A DNA stretch of 64,000 bases from CAVZZV01 sp963779845 (GTDB lineage Bacteria > Bacteroidota > Bacteroidia > Bacteroidales > GCA-2748055): NCBI GenBank assembly GCA_963779845.1, contig CAVZZV010000001.1, positions 186,001 through 250,000 of the forward strand, in the 5' to 3' direction. A model generated the notes under the pieces. That model saw only the letters and a program-made list of their open reading frames with translations, searched no databases and had not been told where the DNA came from. Shown here piece after piece: positions 1-9,360 of this stretch; position 1 is the stretch's first letter, and the number at the start of each line of letters is the position of its first letter. The translations under genes were made by a program, and so were the position numbers.

Positions 1-706
1 CAAGGAGAAACCCAGACTGAAGGGCGTAACGGTAACCTGCCATAAAATTATAGTTCCTGGCCGTACGGAAATTATCCATCAGGGGATCGGCTCCCAGCTT
101 CAATTCCGAACCAAATAAATCCGACATCGCAGCCCCCGCAAATAATCTGGTATCTGTTAAATAAATTCCTATAGTCGCATCCGGGACCCAAAATTGTTTG
201 TCGTTGGTCATGAGTAAAGGATCGGACGGGTCCACGACGTATGCCTTGCTGTCATCCAGTTTATATTGAAAGGCTGAGCCGGAAATCCCCATTGATAGTT
301 GAAAATTATTGTCAAATTTTAAATGGTAGGCATAGGTTAATTGTAGGCCGGTTTTGGATACTATTCCATTCCGGTCGGAGAAAATGTTCGCACCGAGGCC
401 AATATTGGCCACTCTTGATTTCTGGTTTGCATTATTCCTGACCTGAAGCCGTCGCATGATATAACTATCATTCAGCAAGCGTGTCTGTGCTGTAAGCGCA
501 AAGGTCCTTGGGGCGTTTTCGAACCCATGGAACTGTTCCCTTGCAACCATATTAATAAAAGAATAATTGTTTCCGCCGGCCACTGCAGGGTTCACAAGAA
601 ATTTATTAACGCTGTATTGGCTAAAAACAGGAATCTGTTGAGCGGAAATATTGATGCTTCCTGCAAGTATGGTCCCAATCATGAGCGCCCTGATTTGTAT
701 ATTCAT
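1..706 (-). CDS. PorP/SprF family type IX secretion membrane protein, C-terminus beyond the window
   Basis: The frame is open from an ATG at 706 to the window edge (235 codons), so the C-terminus is missing. It begins with a signal peptide ending near the sequence NISAQQ, followed by PVFSQYSVNKFLVNPAVAGG, the typical opening of PorP/SprF proteins (outer-membrane beta-barrels of 300-350 residues). Later stretches such as GLGANIFSDRNG also fit. A purine-rich AAGGAG lies about 18 bases before the ATG. It sits 107 bases downstream of the large T9SS cargo gene on the same strand. SprB-SprF in Flavobacterium is arranged the same way, and there SprF is needed to secrete SprB. A partner role for the neighbouring cargo is inferred from that; the family call itself is firm. 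Confidence 0.88.
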   Translation of the reverse strand, partial: MNIQIRALMIGTILAGSINISAQQIPVFSQYSVNKFLVNPAVAGGNNYSFINMVAREQFHGFENAPRTFALTAQTRLLNDSYIMRRLQVRNNANQKSRVANIGLGANIFSDRNGIVSKTGLQLTYAYHLKFDNNFQLSMGISGSAFQYKLDDSKAYVVDPSDPLLMTNDKQFWVPDATIGIYLTDTRLFAGAAMSDLFGSELKLGADPLMDNFRTARNYNFMAGYRYALQSGFLL

Positions 707-813
707 TCTTTAAATTTTTTTTCTCCTTAATTAAGCCCCGAATTAATGATCAAAAAGGCTGGATAACTTGTATTATTGGTATCTGTGTAAGTTAACTATT
801 CTAAAAATATCAA

Positions 814-3800
814 TTATCTTACAATAGTTACATTCCCTATTAGGGGTGCACTCCCATTCTTAAGGTTTATGATATAATGGTATGATTCCATGGGCAATTC
901 CTTTCCCCCGGATGTACCATCCCATTCCTCACCATACCCCCTGGAATAAAAGACTCGTTTTCCCCAACGGTCATATATCTCTACTTCCACTAAGGGATAT
1001 AGTTCAAGCCCGGCAATTTTCCAGGTATCATTATGACCATCATTGTTTGGCGTGATAATATCAGGAACCCTGAAGCACATCTCATTGATATAAGAGAGAG
1101 TAAAATCCTGCTGTTTCAGACAGTTATGATAATCCAGAATGTCCACACTATAATTTCCAGGGCTTAAGTTCGAAATTGTATTGTTACTTCCACCGTTATC
1201 CCATTCGTAAGTATATGGTGAGGTACCGCCCGACAGGGTGAGTGAGATTTCGCCGTTCAGGGCATCCGGGCAATCAGGACGAACAATACTTTCTGAAATG
1301 ACGATCTCATCTGCCTGAGGTACGGTAATATTGATGGAAGCCGAACAATTTCTCGAATCTGTTACCAATACTGTATATTCTCCGGCACTAAGGTTATTGA
1401 GAGTCTGGGAACTTCCCCCATTATTCCAGTCGAAGGTAAACGGACCTTCACCACCGGTAATAATGATGGAGGCAGTCCCGTCCTCTCCTCCAAAGCAGTT
1501 GGCACCGGTGATGGTTGATTCTAATTGTGGCAAAGGATATACCTTCACCTCCACAGGATCTGAAGCCAAACTGCTTACACCTGCATCATTCTTTACCACA
1601 ACACTGAAGGTGCCGCTCTCCTTAACTAAAATTTCCTGTGTTGTTTCCCCGTTCGACCAAAGATAGGAGAAAGCTGACTCGGAAAGGAGTTCAACCTCGC
1701 CCCCTTCACAAAATTCAGTTTCCCCAGTGACGGTTACCTCGGGCGCCGGCAAATTATTGGTTATTGAAATTTCTACCAAATCGGAACTTATACTGTTACA
1801 ACCTTTATCGGTGGAAACAACAACAGAATAACTTCCTGCTGTTTTTGCATATATTTGCCGGTTTGTCTCGCCATTGCTCCAGAGATAGTTATCGGCCAGT
1901 GATGATGTTAAAAGCACGCTGTCACCGACTATTATATTGATCGGACCAGCAGGCGTGATTATCGGTTTATCCGGAGTTTCATTCACAAGAACGGAAACAG
2001 GAAGACTGGCCGGACTGACACAGTTATTCACATCTTTTACTGCCAGAGTATAAGTGCCCGTTATGTTGACATTAATGGAAGATGATGTTTCTCCCGACGA
2101 CCAAACATAGGAACCAGCAGCTGTGGAGGAAAGCACGACACTTCCCCCTTCACAAAATTCTGTATCACCCGAAACATCAATAACAGGTGGAGGTGGCAGT
2201 GCATGAACAATGAGATTAACAGTATCACCTGACTCACTCTCGCATCCAAATTCATTTCTGACAATCAGTGTATATCCCCCTGCAGTGCCAGTACTGATGG
2301 AAGGTGTAGTTTCGCCAGTTGACCAAAGATAGGAATCAGCGACCGGAGCGGTTAACAAGGCCTCTTCATTGGCGCATATTTCATTATTATCTATCTGTAT
2401 TTCAGGCTTATCAGGAAGGCTATGCACCATAATGGCGACTGGATCGCTCACCGGACTGATGCATGAGTTCGCATCGCCGACCTGAAGCAAATATTCTGCC
2501 TCTGTTTTTGCATATATCGTCTGATCGGTTTCACCGGTTGACCATAAATAGGAGTCGGCTGCCGGAGCACTCAACTTGACACTGTCCCCTGTACAAAAAC
2601 TGAGATCTCCTTCGGCAGATATTATAGGTTTTACCGGTGGGGCGAGAACAGTGACCAAAATAGTGTCAGAGACCGCTGAAGAACATCCAAACTCATCAAA
2701 AACGTTTACGGCATATTTCCCTGAGCTGTTTACCGTAATCGACCTGGTGGTTTCATTCGTTGACCATAAATAGCTTTGGGCACTGTCTGAGACCAATACC
2801 ACACTATCTCCCTGACAAAAAGAGGTCGCACTTTTTGGGGAAACAACTGGTTTTGCAGGCAAAGGTTTAACGTTGATATTTATCTGTCCATCACGGGTAT
2901 TGCCCCTGGAATCAGTCACTGTTAAGCTATAAACGATAGTGGCAGCAGGCCGGGCCATGGTCGTATCGTTATTAGGATCGCTCAATCCGGTCAGTGGAGT
3001 CCAGCTATACGTAAGTGGTTCCCGGCCGGTAGCGGAGGCCACCAACCTTGCACCGGATCCGCATTCGCCTATAACCGTATCTGAGGCAGATATCAAAAGC
3101 GAAATATCATCATCTATTATGGTATAGTTGAAATTAACCGTATCCCCCAACTGAACTCCACCTGTTGGATTGGTGAGGGTTACTGTAAAATACTCATCAG
3201 GGAGTTCCACGATAGTATCATTGATAATAAGAGGTTGAAGGATATTGGATTTTTGACCCGGATCGAATAGAAGAATGCCGTTATTTAACGAAAAATCGAC
3301 AGCACCGGGAGTAGCTGTCCCCCCGCTAATACTATAATTGACTTCAAAAGGAACTGAAACGGCATAATTGAGACTTACATTTATGACAGGTCGTTCGAAG
3401 GATTCCTCCCCTTCTCCAGATGATCTTTCAAATTGCACAAAAGGCTTAACGGCGGCAATACAAAGATATGATCCATCAGGAATATCCACATTATTTACCA
3501 TAAGTTCATTTCCTGAAGGAATTAATCCATAGGGAATAGCACCCGAAGTAAAATCCCCATCAGAATCTACAAAAACATCATAAGCCAGGAAACCTGCCGG
3601 AAGAGAGGGGAGATTATCCATGGCAATACTAAGCGATAAATTGCCTACTCCATCGTTGTCTGAATTATCGACTATCCATTCCCTTTCGAGTCTAAGGACA
3701 TTGGTATCGGCATCTGGTACTTCAGTACTTGTCCAGCTCGAAAAATCGCCTCCATCATGCCCAAAGAAGAGGAATTCATCATTCTCTAAATCACTCGCCC

Positions 3801-5493
3801 CGCCAATAGCCAGTACTCCGGCAGATTGGGCTTTTGAATGGAGATTCTGGGCATCCACTCTTCCGATTCCGGCTACATCATATCTATGTGATAAATTGAA
3901 GGAGTAACGGTCAGCCGTCAGGATATCAATAGCATATTTAGCAGCAAGATAATTGTTTATGATAATCTCCTGTGCGAGGTTTAACTGTTTGTTATAAATG
4001 ATAATTTCCCCGAGATTCCCACTTAGATAATTTGTACTGTCTTTGGAAGAACCAATATAAAGAGTTCCATCGGTTACCAGGCTGCTTCCATAATTTTCAA
4101 CTGACTGATCGGCTGCATTTATGGAAAGACGGTGCCATGGACTACTAATCGGATTCCCGTTACGAATAATATATGGTGAATTTCCGCCAATGGAGGGACC
4201 GTATCGCTTGCTTCCGGAAAAGGCATAATAGCGTTCATCCAGTTCTCTGGAAATGCTTGTAGTGGCGAGATTATTTGCATCTCCAAGCGCAATAACCGTT
4301 TGGTCCTTGATCTGGTTAAACAGGTTAACACTAAATATACTTATAGGAGCGGAAATATTTCCCAGTTGAGTGATCATCAGATCATTGTTCCCATCAAAGG
4401 TAAGACCCGGCATACCATTTATACTATTTTCATGGAAAATAGCCTGTTGAAGCGGGGTATTCTGGCTTAGGTTATTGAGATTCCCACTCTGATCCATCCA
4501 TGATTTGACAGCTTCTCCATCCATGGCAGGATTACCTGTGGTATTTAGAATCCCCGTATCTGCTTTTAACCATATTTCATTGGAGGTACTGTCGCCTACC
4601 CCGCCAGGACCTGTGAAACCAATGATAGGCGCGGAAGGATCGGTTGCACAAATGCCGAATGTGCCACTTTGGGCCTGATCCCCAAAAATCCGGACAAAAA
4701 TCGTCTCACCAGGAGTACGGTTTAAAATGACGGAAGGCATACTGCCAACATTATCAATACATTGTATGTAATTAAGTCCAGCACAGGTACCAGAATAAAG
4801 TACCATTATTCCGTAGGATAACCCTCCCTGGAAAGTTTCAATCTTCAATTGTCCGGAGGCTGGTACTTCGGCCATAAACCAAACATCATTCCCAAAAAAA
4901 CGATGACAGGCAGGACTGCCAAGTCCACGGGTATCAAAAGCCCCTTTGTTTGAAAAAATTGACGGACTGCAAACATTCCCTACATTGAGTAGTGCCGCAG
5001 AGCATGGATCATTGTTTGCTGGAGGAGGGTTAGCACTGATTTCCGCAATCCATCCGGAGTCTGTAGGTGACCCGGGTTGCGAAACAAATCCTATATTTAT
5101 ACAACCATCAGGATCGGTAAAACTAAGCTGAGGAGTGTCAAAATGAAAAACACTCCAATTGCCAACTGAACTGTTCACACGCATGTAATCGTATAGGAGA
5201 TGCTGGCTGGTATTATCCGGAATTGTTCCAAGATAATGAGTCCGGAAATGGTTAAAGTCCAAGGTTATTGGATTTCCATTCTCGGAACAAATATTCACAT
5301 TCCAGTTCTGGTTTGGTGAATACTTGTCAAACCCTCCATCATCATAAAAGTTGCCGGTATTGGTTGTAATGGTCTCGCCACTAATAAATCCATGGTTTAA
5401 CCAATAATCATCGGGGTTAGTCTGCCCTATAACCAAAATATTTATTGAGGCTAGGATCCCGATTGTTGAGATCAATCGTATAAAATCAGGCAT
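814..5493 (-). CDS. Large multidomain T9SS type B sorting-domain surface protein
   Basis: This 1559-residue protein has a signal peptide (about residues 1-24). A CUB-like region follows (about 26-157), then a Cys-containing beta domain (158-285), a LamG-like/DUF8202-like region (about 305-560) and a Calx-beta domain (about 680-800). One PKD-like domain (800-875) is followed by six Ig-like repeats of about 72 residues (878-1311), each carrying a YLWS-type core (YVWS in repeat 4) with xxET. Two SprB repeats come next (about 1331-1465). The CHU_C-type C-terminus (about 1472-1559, starting near PDIITPNNDG) is the type B T9SS sorting signal. It should be exported to the cell surface or medium, probably as an adhesin. 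Repeat 5 lacks the usual first Cys and repeat 6 the second. The PorP/SprF gene lies directly downstream. The ligand is unknown. Confidence 0.9.
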   Translation of the reverse strand: MPDFIRLISTIGILASINILVIGQTNPDDYWLNHGFISGETITTNTGNFYDDGGFDKYSPNQNWNVNICSENGNPITLDFNHFRTHYLGTIPDNTSQHLLYDYMRVNSSVGNWSVFHFDTPQLSFTDPDGCINIGFVSQPGSPTDSGWIAEISANPPPANNDPCSAALLNVGNVCSPSIFSNKGAFDTRGLGSPACHRFFGNDVWFMAEVPASGQLKIETFQGGLSYGIMVLYSGTCAGLNYIQCIDNVGSMPSVILNRTPGETIFVRIFGDQAQSGTFGICATDPSAPIIGFTGPGGVGDSTSNEIWLKADTGILNTTGNPAMDGEAVKSWMDQSGNLNNLSQNTPLQQAIFHENSINGMPGLTFDGNNDLMITQLGNISAPISIFSVNLFNQIKDQTVIALGDANNLATTSISRELDERYYAFSGSKRYGPSIGGNSPYIIRNGNPISSPWHRLSINAADQSVENYGSSLVTDGTLYIGSSKDSTNYLSGNLGEIIIYNKQLNLAQEIIINNYLAAKYAIDILTADRYSFNLSHRYDVAGIGRVDAQNLHSKAQSAGVLAIGGASDLENDEFLFFGHDGGDFSSWTSTEVPDADTNVLRLEREWIVDNSDNDGVGNLSLSIAMDNLPSLPAGFLAYDVFVDSDGDFTSGAIPYGLIPSGNELMVNNVDIPDGSYLCIAAVKPFVQFERSSGEGEESFERPVINVSLNYAVSVPFEVNYSISGGTATPGAVDFSLNNGILLFDPGQKSNILQPLIINDTIVELPDEYFTVTLTNPTGGVQLGDTVNFNYTIIDDDISLLISASDTVIGECGSGARLVASATGREPLTYSWTPLTGLSDPNNDTTMARPAATIVYSLTVTDSRGNTRDGQININVKPLPAKPVVSPKSATSFCQGDSVVLVSDSAQSYLWSTNETTRSITVNSSGKYAVNVFDEFGCSSAVSDTILVTVLAPPVKPIISAEGDLSFCTGDSVKLSAPAADSYLWSTGETDQTIYAKTEAEYLLQVGDANSCISPVSDPVAIMVHSLPDKPEIQIDNNEICANEEALLTAPVADSYLWSTGETTPSISTGTAGGYTLIVRNEFGCESESGDTVNLIVHALPPPPVIDVSGDTEFCEGGSVVLSSTAAGSYVWSSGETSSSINVNITGTYTLAVKDVNNCVSPASLPVSVLVNETPDKPIITPAGPINIIVGDSVLLTSSLADNYLWSNGETNRQIYAKTAGSYSVVVSTDKGCNSISSDLVEISITNNLPAPEVTVTGETEFCEGGEVELLSESAFSYLWSNGETTQEILVKESGTFSVVVKNDAGVSSLASDPVEVKVYPLPQLESTITGANCFGGEDGTASIIITGGEGPFTFDWNNGGSSQTLNNLSAGEYTVLVTDSRNCSASINITVPQADEIVISESIVRPDCPDALNGEISLTLSGGTSPYTYEWDNGGSNNTISNLSPGNYSVDILDYHNCLKQQDFTLSYINEMCFRVPDIITPNNDGHNDTWKIAGLELYPLVEVEIYDRWGKRVFYSRGYGEEWDGTSGGKELPMESYHYIINLKNGSAPLIGNVTIVR

Positions 5494-5589
5494 ATTGTTC
5501 AGCTAATTATCTTCTAAAGTAACAAAAAATTATATTATCCTTTATACGCAAGTTCAACAATAGGGTTTGGCTTTTCCATAAACTATAAC

Positions 5590-5611
5590 ATTCATTATAT
5601 TAATAATGAAT
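5590..5611. repeat. Perfect 9-bp inverted repeat upstream of the T9SS cargo gene
   Basis: ATTCATTAT and ATAATGAAT are perfect inverted arms around a 4-base centre. The dyad lies 97 bases upstream of the cargo gene's start in the 267-base gap 5494-5760. It has no adjacent T run on either strand, so it looks more like an operator or weak hairpin than a terminator. Apart from this dyad the gap is AT-rich and shows no gene. Confidence 0.45.
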
Positions 5612-5760
5612 AATGGGGGATGAATCTTTTGTTTACTCCCTGCAGAGTTTCAGCCAAAGCAGAGGAATTTGATGCCAGCCGATGGCATTCCAGAATTTAC
5701 AGAAGCTTATACTGTTCGTCCGGAGAGATAACAATAATCCCAACGCCCTGGGATGCCCGA

Positions 5761-7152
5761 TTAATCTACTTTATTGGGCAATTCCAGTCCAAAACCTGAC
5801 ACCTTATCTTCTCTTTTGAGCAAAATGGCAAAAACAACACCTAAAATGCCCAGGGCGGTAAGCATAAGTACCGGATTGGTATAATCGTAGGTTGCGGTGC
5901 CGGCAGCAAGGGTTTCCGGGGTTACCTGTGGATTTGATGCATCAAGTACCTTCCCGATAAGGATTGGAAATGCCCAGAGCCCGATATTCTGGATAGAGAA
6001 CATGAGTCCGTAGGCAGAGCCAAGGCGGTGTTCCGGAACAATTTTAGCAACCGATGGCCACATGGCTGCAGGAATGAGGGAAAATGCGACTCCCAGCATG
6101 AACATGGGCAAGTATGGGGTTATGCGGGTGAGCCCGAACATGAGATGTACAATTACCAACAGAATAGAACCATATATCATTAGCGTTGCACTTTTTCCCC
6201 GGGTATCGGTAAAATATCCAAACAGTGGGGTAAATAATATGGTACCGAAGGGCAGAATGGAGGTAATTTTGCCGGCAAGAACCACATCAAGCCCAAATTT
6301 GTTAGATAGCAGATCTGGTGCAAATTTGACGAACGGGAAAACGGCACTGTAAAATGTCACACATAACAGGGAAATGAAGATAAACGATTTATTAGTCAGC
6401 AATTTCATGAGATCTGCAAACCGGAATCTTTCCGTGTCTTCTATTCCCACCCGATAATTGATCTGTTTATCCAGTTTATAGTCATAAAAAAGATATATGA
6501 GAAAGGTAATAAGACCAATAAGTAAAAGCATGGTCCCAAACCAGATGGCCATATACCACCTGGAAGAATGTTCAACGATCTGAGGGGAAACAAACATGGC
6601 AAAAGCCATTCCCAATCTTCCAAATGCCAGATTCATTCCTAAGGCAAGAGCCAGTTCCTTCCCCTTAAACCATTTTACAATAGCCTTGGTAAAAACCACG
6701 ATGCTGGTTTCCGCCCCTAAACCAAAAAGAAAAAATCCGAGAGACATCATTTTTAATGTTGGAGAGTAGGATTGGAGAAAAGAGCTCATAAAGGCATATC
6801 CCGGACCGCCATTCACATATAGGTCTGTAGCCCCGTACGCGGTTAAGGCAGAACCGGCAACCATGAAAATAACAAAGGTCAAACCGGTTATCCGGATCCC
6901 TAATTTATCGAGGATTATTCCTCCTATTACCGCCATGGCCAGGAAAACATTGGGCACTGAATAGGCTGCGACAAAAAAACCATAATCGCTGGATTGCCAT
7001 CCCAACCGGGTTTGAAGGAGACTCTTTAATGGCGACAAGGCATCATAAAAGTAATAATTTGCAAACATGGTCAGGCTCACCAGTACCAGGACTAACCATC
7101 TCATTGTTTTGGATTCGTTCAGGGCTCTGCGCATCTCATTCATAAATATCAT
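5761..7152 (-). CDS. MFS transporter resembling MFSD1 (possible dipeptide carrier)
   Basis: This is a major facilitator protein with about 12 membrane segments. The C-terminal half contains AMWPSVAKIVPEHRLGSAYG followed by SIQNIGL, which closely matches the MFSD1 signature as I remember it (ALWPxVAxVVPEHxLGTAYG...SIQNxGL). Human MFSD1 is a lysosomal dipeptide transporter, so peptide transport is possible but inferred. I chose the ATG at 7152, giving 463 residues; the frame extends to a TTG at 7173, and ATGs at 7143 and 7134 are also possible. The gene stands alone, divergent from the acyl-CoA synthetase. The MFS fold is certain; the subfamily rests on remembered motifs only. Confidence 0.82.
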   Translation of the reverse strand: MIFMNEMRRALNESKTMRWLVLVLVSLTMFANYYFYDALSPLKSLLQTRLGWQSSDYGFFVAAYSVPNVFLAMAVIGGIILDKLGIRITGLTFVIFMVAGSALTAYGATDLYVNGGPGYAFMSSFLQSYSPTLKMMSLGFFLFGLGAETSIVVFTKAIVKWFKGKELALALGMNLAFGRLGMAFAMFVSPQIVEHSSRWYMAIWFGTMLLLIGLITFLIYLFYDYKLDKQINYRVGIEDTERFRFADLMKLLTNKSFIFISLLCVTFYSAVFPFVKFAPDLLSNKFGLDVVLAGKITSILPFGTILFTPLFGYFTDTRGKSATLMIYGSILLVIVHLMFGLTRITPYLPMFMLGVAFSLIPAAMWPSVAKIVPEHRLGSAYGLMFSIQNIGLWAFPILIGKVLDASNPQVTPETLAAGTATYDYTNPVLMLTALGILGVVFAILLKREDKVSGFGLELPNKVD

Positions 7153-7237
7153 TTTTAAATTTGAAGGAATCAAAAGTAGAAAAATCTATGATTTATCCAA
7201 TATCATAATCTGCAACCAGGATATTTACTTCAATTTG

Positions 7238-7245
7238 TAACTTTG
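7238..7245 (+). promoter_or_regulatory. Bacteroidota -7 element for the acyl-CoA synthetase
   Basis: TAACTTTG matches the TAnnTTTG consensus exactly, 48 bases before the ATG at 7294. No good -33 TTG is seen at the usual spacing. A TTG in the coding frame at 7243 lies inside this box, which argues against that TTG being the start codon. Confidence 0.5.
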
Positions 7246-7293
7246 TTTTCCAAAAAAATTTACAAATTTGCCAAAAGCCAAAAAAGTCCCATC

Positions 7294-9201
7294 ATGCAAA
7301 CAATTAATGAATTCTTTGAATTTTACGCCGAAAAATATGCCGGGAACACCCTCATGCTCGAAAAAACAGGGGAGCGTTATAAACCTTCAACTTATCGCGA
7401 GATACAGGAAATGGTTCATCAGTTTGCCGCAGCCCTTATTTCTCTTGGAATGAAAAAAGGGGACCGCGTTTCCCTTATTTCTGAAGGCAGGAATGCCTGG
7501 GTTATTTCCGAGCTTGGGATCCTGTATGCCGGTGGTGTCAATGTTCCTCTTTCCATTAAACTGCAGGATGGAACAGATTTAAAATTCAGGATCAACCATT
7601 CAAGATCCAGATTTGTCATTGTTTCTTCATCGCAGGCCCGGAAACTGGATACTATCAAAGGTGAACTCCCGGCTGTTGAAAAGATAATCTACCTGGATCC
7701 CCAGCTTGAGTATATGGAGGATGAACTGTTTTTTGGCGAACTGCTCGAAAAAGGTTCGGAATTTATGGATGAAAACCCGGGAGTAATGGAGCAGGCATGG
7801 CAGTCAGTTAATAAAGATGATCTTGCAAATATTTGTTACACTTCTGGCACCACAGCCGATCCGAAAGGTATAATGTTAACCCATCGGAATTATACCGCGA
7901 ATGTTTTACAGTCGCTAAGCCTTATGACCATTCCTGAATACTATCGGACCCTGCTCATTCTTCCCTGGGACCATTCTTTTGCCCATACCGCGGGAATTTT
8001 TTCCGTTATTGCCTCAGGGGCAGCAATGGCATCAGTACAAACCGGATCAAGCCCTATGGAAACCCTTAAAAATATTCCTAAAAACATAAAAGAGGTAAAA
8101 CCTCACTTTTTATTAAGTGTTCCTTCACTCGCCAAGAATTTCAGGAAGAATATTGAAAAAAATATCCGGGAAAAAGGCCCGGTCCTTGAAAAACTTTTTA
8201 AACATGCCTTGAGCACAGCCTACAAATACAATGGTATTGGATGGGATAAAGGCAAAGGATGGCGTAGGCTACTCAAACCCTATGTAAAAATGTACGATAA
8301 ATTAATTTTCAAAAAAATCCGGGAAGGGTTTGGCGGCAATATCGATTTTTTCGTTGGGGGCGGAGCTCTTTTGGATATTGAACTTCAACGTTTTTTCTAT
8401 GCAATTGGAATGCCGATGTTCCAGGGCTATGGTTTGTCCGAGGCTGCACCGGTAATTTCCTCCAATGCGGCACACAGGCATAAATTGGGATCATCAGGTT
8501 CTCTGGCCAGTTATATGGAAGTAAGGATAGAGGATGATGAAGGGAACCCCTTATCTGAAGGTACTAAAGGCGAAATTGTAGTCAAAGGTGAAAACATTAT
8601 GCCTGGATACTGGGAAAATCAGGAAGCCTCAAAAGAAGCTTTGAAAAATGGATGGCTGCATACGGGAGACCTGGGATATTTGGATAAGGATGGGTTTCTA
8701 TACGTTCTGGGCCGGTTTAAAAGCCTACTTATATCAGACGATGGTGAAAAATATAGTCCTGAAGGGATTGAAGAAGCCTTTACCGAACAATCGAAAACTA
8801 TCGATCAGGTTATGCTTTATAACAACCAGAGCGCTTATACTATAGTTCTTCTCTGGCCTAACCGTGAAGCAATAAAACGGGCCTTACGACAAAACCATAT
8901 TGATCCATCTTCTCTGAAAGGCGCAGAAACCGCTCTCGGAATGATTGAATCCGAATTATTGGAATACAGGTCAAATGGGTTGTACGGAGAGATGTTCCCC
9001 CAACGCTGGTTGCCGGCAGCTATAGGTATCCTTCCCGAGGGTTTTACCGAGGACAACCGGATGATGAATTCTACCATGAAAATGGTACGAGGAGCAATAA
9101 CAGAAAATTATGCCGATTTGATCAACTACCTGTATACCCCTGATGCCAAGAATATCCTAAACAAAAGGAACCTGGAAGAAATGGGTAGATTGCTCTCTTA
9201 A
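7294..9201 (+). CDS. Long-chain fatty acid-CoA ligase (AMP-dependent synthetase)
   Basis: This adenylate-forming enzyme activates a carboxylic acid, probably a long-chain fatty acid, to the acyl-CoA through an acyl-AMP. The AMP-binding P-loop reads YTSGTTADPKGIMLTHRN (about residue 181). The second core motif is GYGLSEAAPVIS, and the C-terminal region has GWLHTGDLGYLDKDGF. The long insert before GGGALL and the DDGEKYSPE segment fit the bacterial FadD15/ACSL-like group. The start is the ATG at 7294 (635 residues); the in-frame TTG at 7243 falls in a -7 promoter element. Substrate length cannot be read from sequence. The gene appears monocistronic, since metH downstream has its own promoter. 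Confidence 0.9.
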   Translation: MQTINEFFEFYAEKYAGNTLMLEKTGERYKPSTYREIQEMVHQFAAALISLGMKKGDRVSLISEGRNAWVISELGILYAGGVNVPLSIKLQDGTDLKFRINHSRSRFVIVSSSQARKLDTIKGELPAVEKIIYLDPQLEYMEDELFFGELLEKGSEFMDENPGVMEQAWQSVNKDDLANICYTSGTTADPKGIMLTHRNYTANVLQSLSLMTIPEYYRTLLILPWDHSFAHTAGIFSVIASGAAMASVQTGSSPMETLKNIPKNIKEVKPHFLLSVPSLAKNFRKNIEKNIREKGPVLEKLFKHALSTAYKYNGIGWDKGKGWRRLLKPYVKMYDKLIFKKIREGFGGNIDFFVGGGALLDIELQRFFYAIGMPMFQGYGLSEAAPVISSNAAHRHKLGSSGSLASYMEVRIEDDEGNPLSEGTKGEIVVKGENIMPGYWENQEASKEALKNGWLHTGDLGYLDKDGFLYVLGRFKSLLISDDGEKYSPEGIEEAFTEQSKTIDQVMLYNNQSAYTIVLLWPNREAIKRALRQNHIDPSSLKGAETALGMIESELLEYRSNGLYGEMFPQRWLPAAIGILPEGFTEDNRMMNSTMKMVRGAITENYADLINYLYTPDAKNILNKRNLEEMGRLLS

Positions 9202-9231
9202 TTTTTACATCCCTGCCGATATCAATAAATC

Positions 9232-9262
9232 TTGATAAATCAGCTTTAAAATAGTATTTTTG
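9232..9262 (+). promoter_or_regulatory. Promoter of metH-metF
   Basis: A -33 TTG at 9232-9234 and a perfect -7 element TATTTTTG at 9255-9262 are separated by 20 bases, a good Bacteroidota promoter. Transcription would start near 9268-9270, leaving an untranslated leader of about 90 nt before the metH ATG. Confidence 0.65.
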
Positions 9263-9269
9263 CCGTTTA

Positions 9270-9360
9270 ATACTGAGCTTTACCTGAGCTCTTTCGCTTA
9301 AAGCGGAAGATTTGATTTTAAGTAGCCTGCTTTGGGTTTTTTTCCTCAGTCATAAATCAT
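9270..9360 (+). promoter_or_regulatory. Structured 5' leader of metH-metF, class unknown
   Basis: The leader can close with a 6-bp stem (ACTGAG 9272-9277 with CTCAGT 9345-9350). Inside is a 9-bp hairpin with one G-U pair and a 3-nt loop (9290-9298 with 9302-9310). A 5-bp hairpin (GAGCT 9275-9279 with AGCTC 9287-9291) would compete with the closing stem. GCTTTA 9277-9282 can also pair with TAAAGC 9299-9304. A run of seven T occurs at 9337-9343. This suggests switching or attenuation. I could not match it to the SAM-I, SAM-II, SAH, cobalamin or THF riboswitch cores from memory. Confidence 0.4.

Noticed and set aside
9270..9360. A known SAM, SAH or cobalamin riboswitch before metH
   Set aside because: Conserved cores such as the cobalamin B12 box or the SAM-I kink-turn and GGCAACC-type segment are not visible, so I left the class open.
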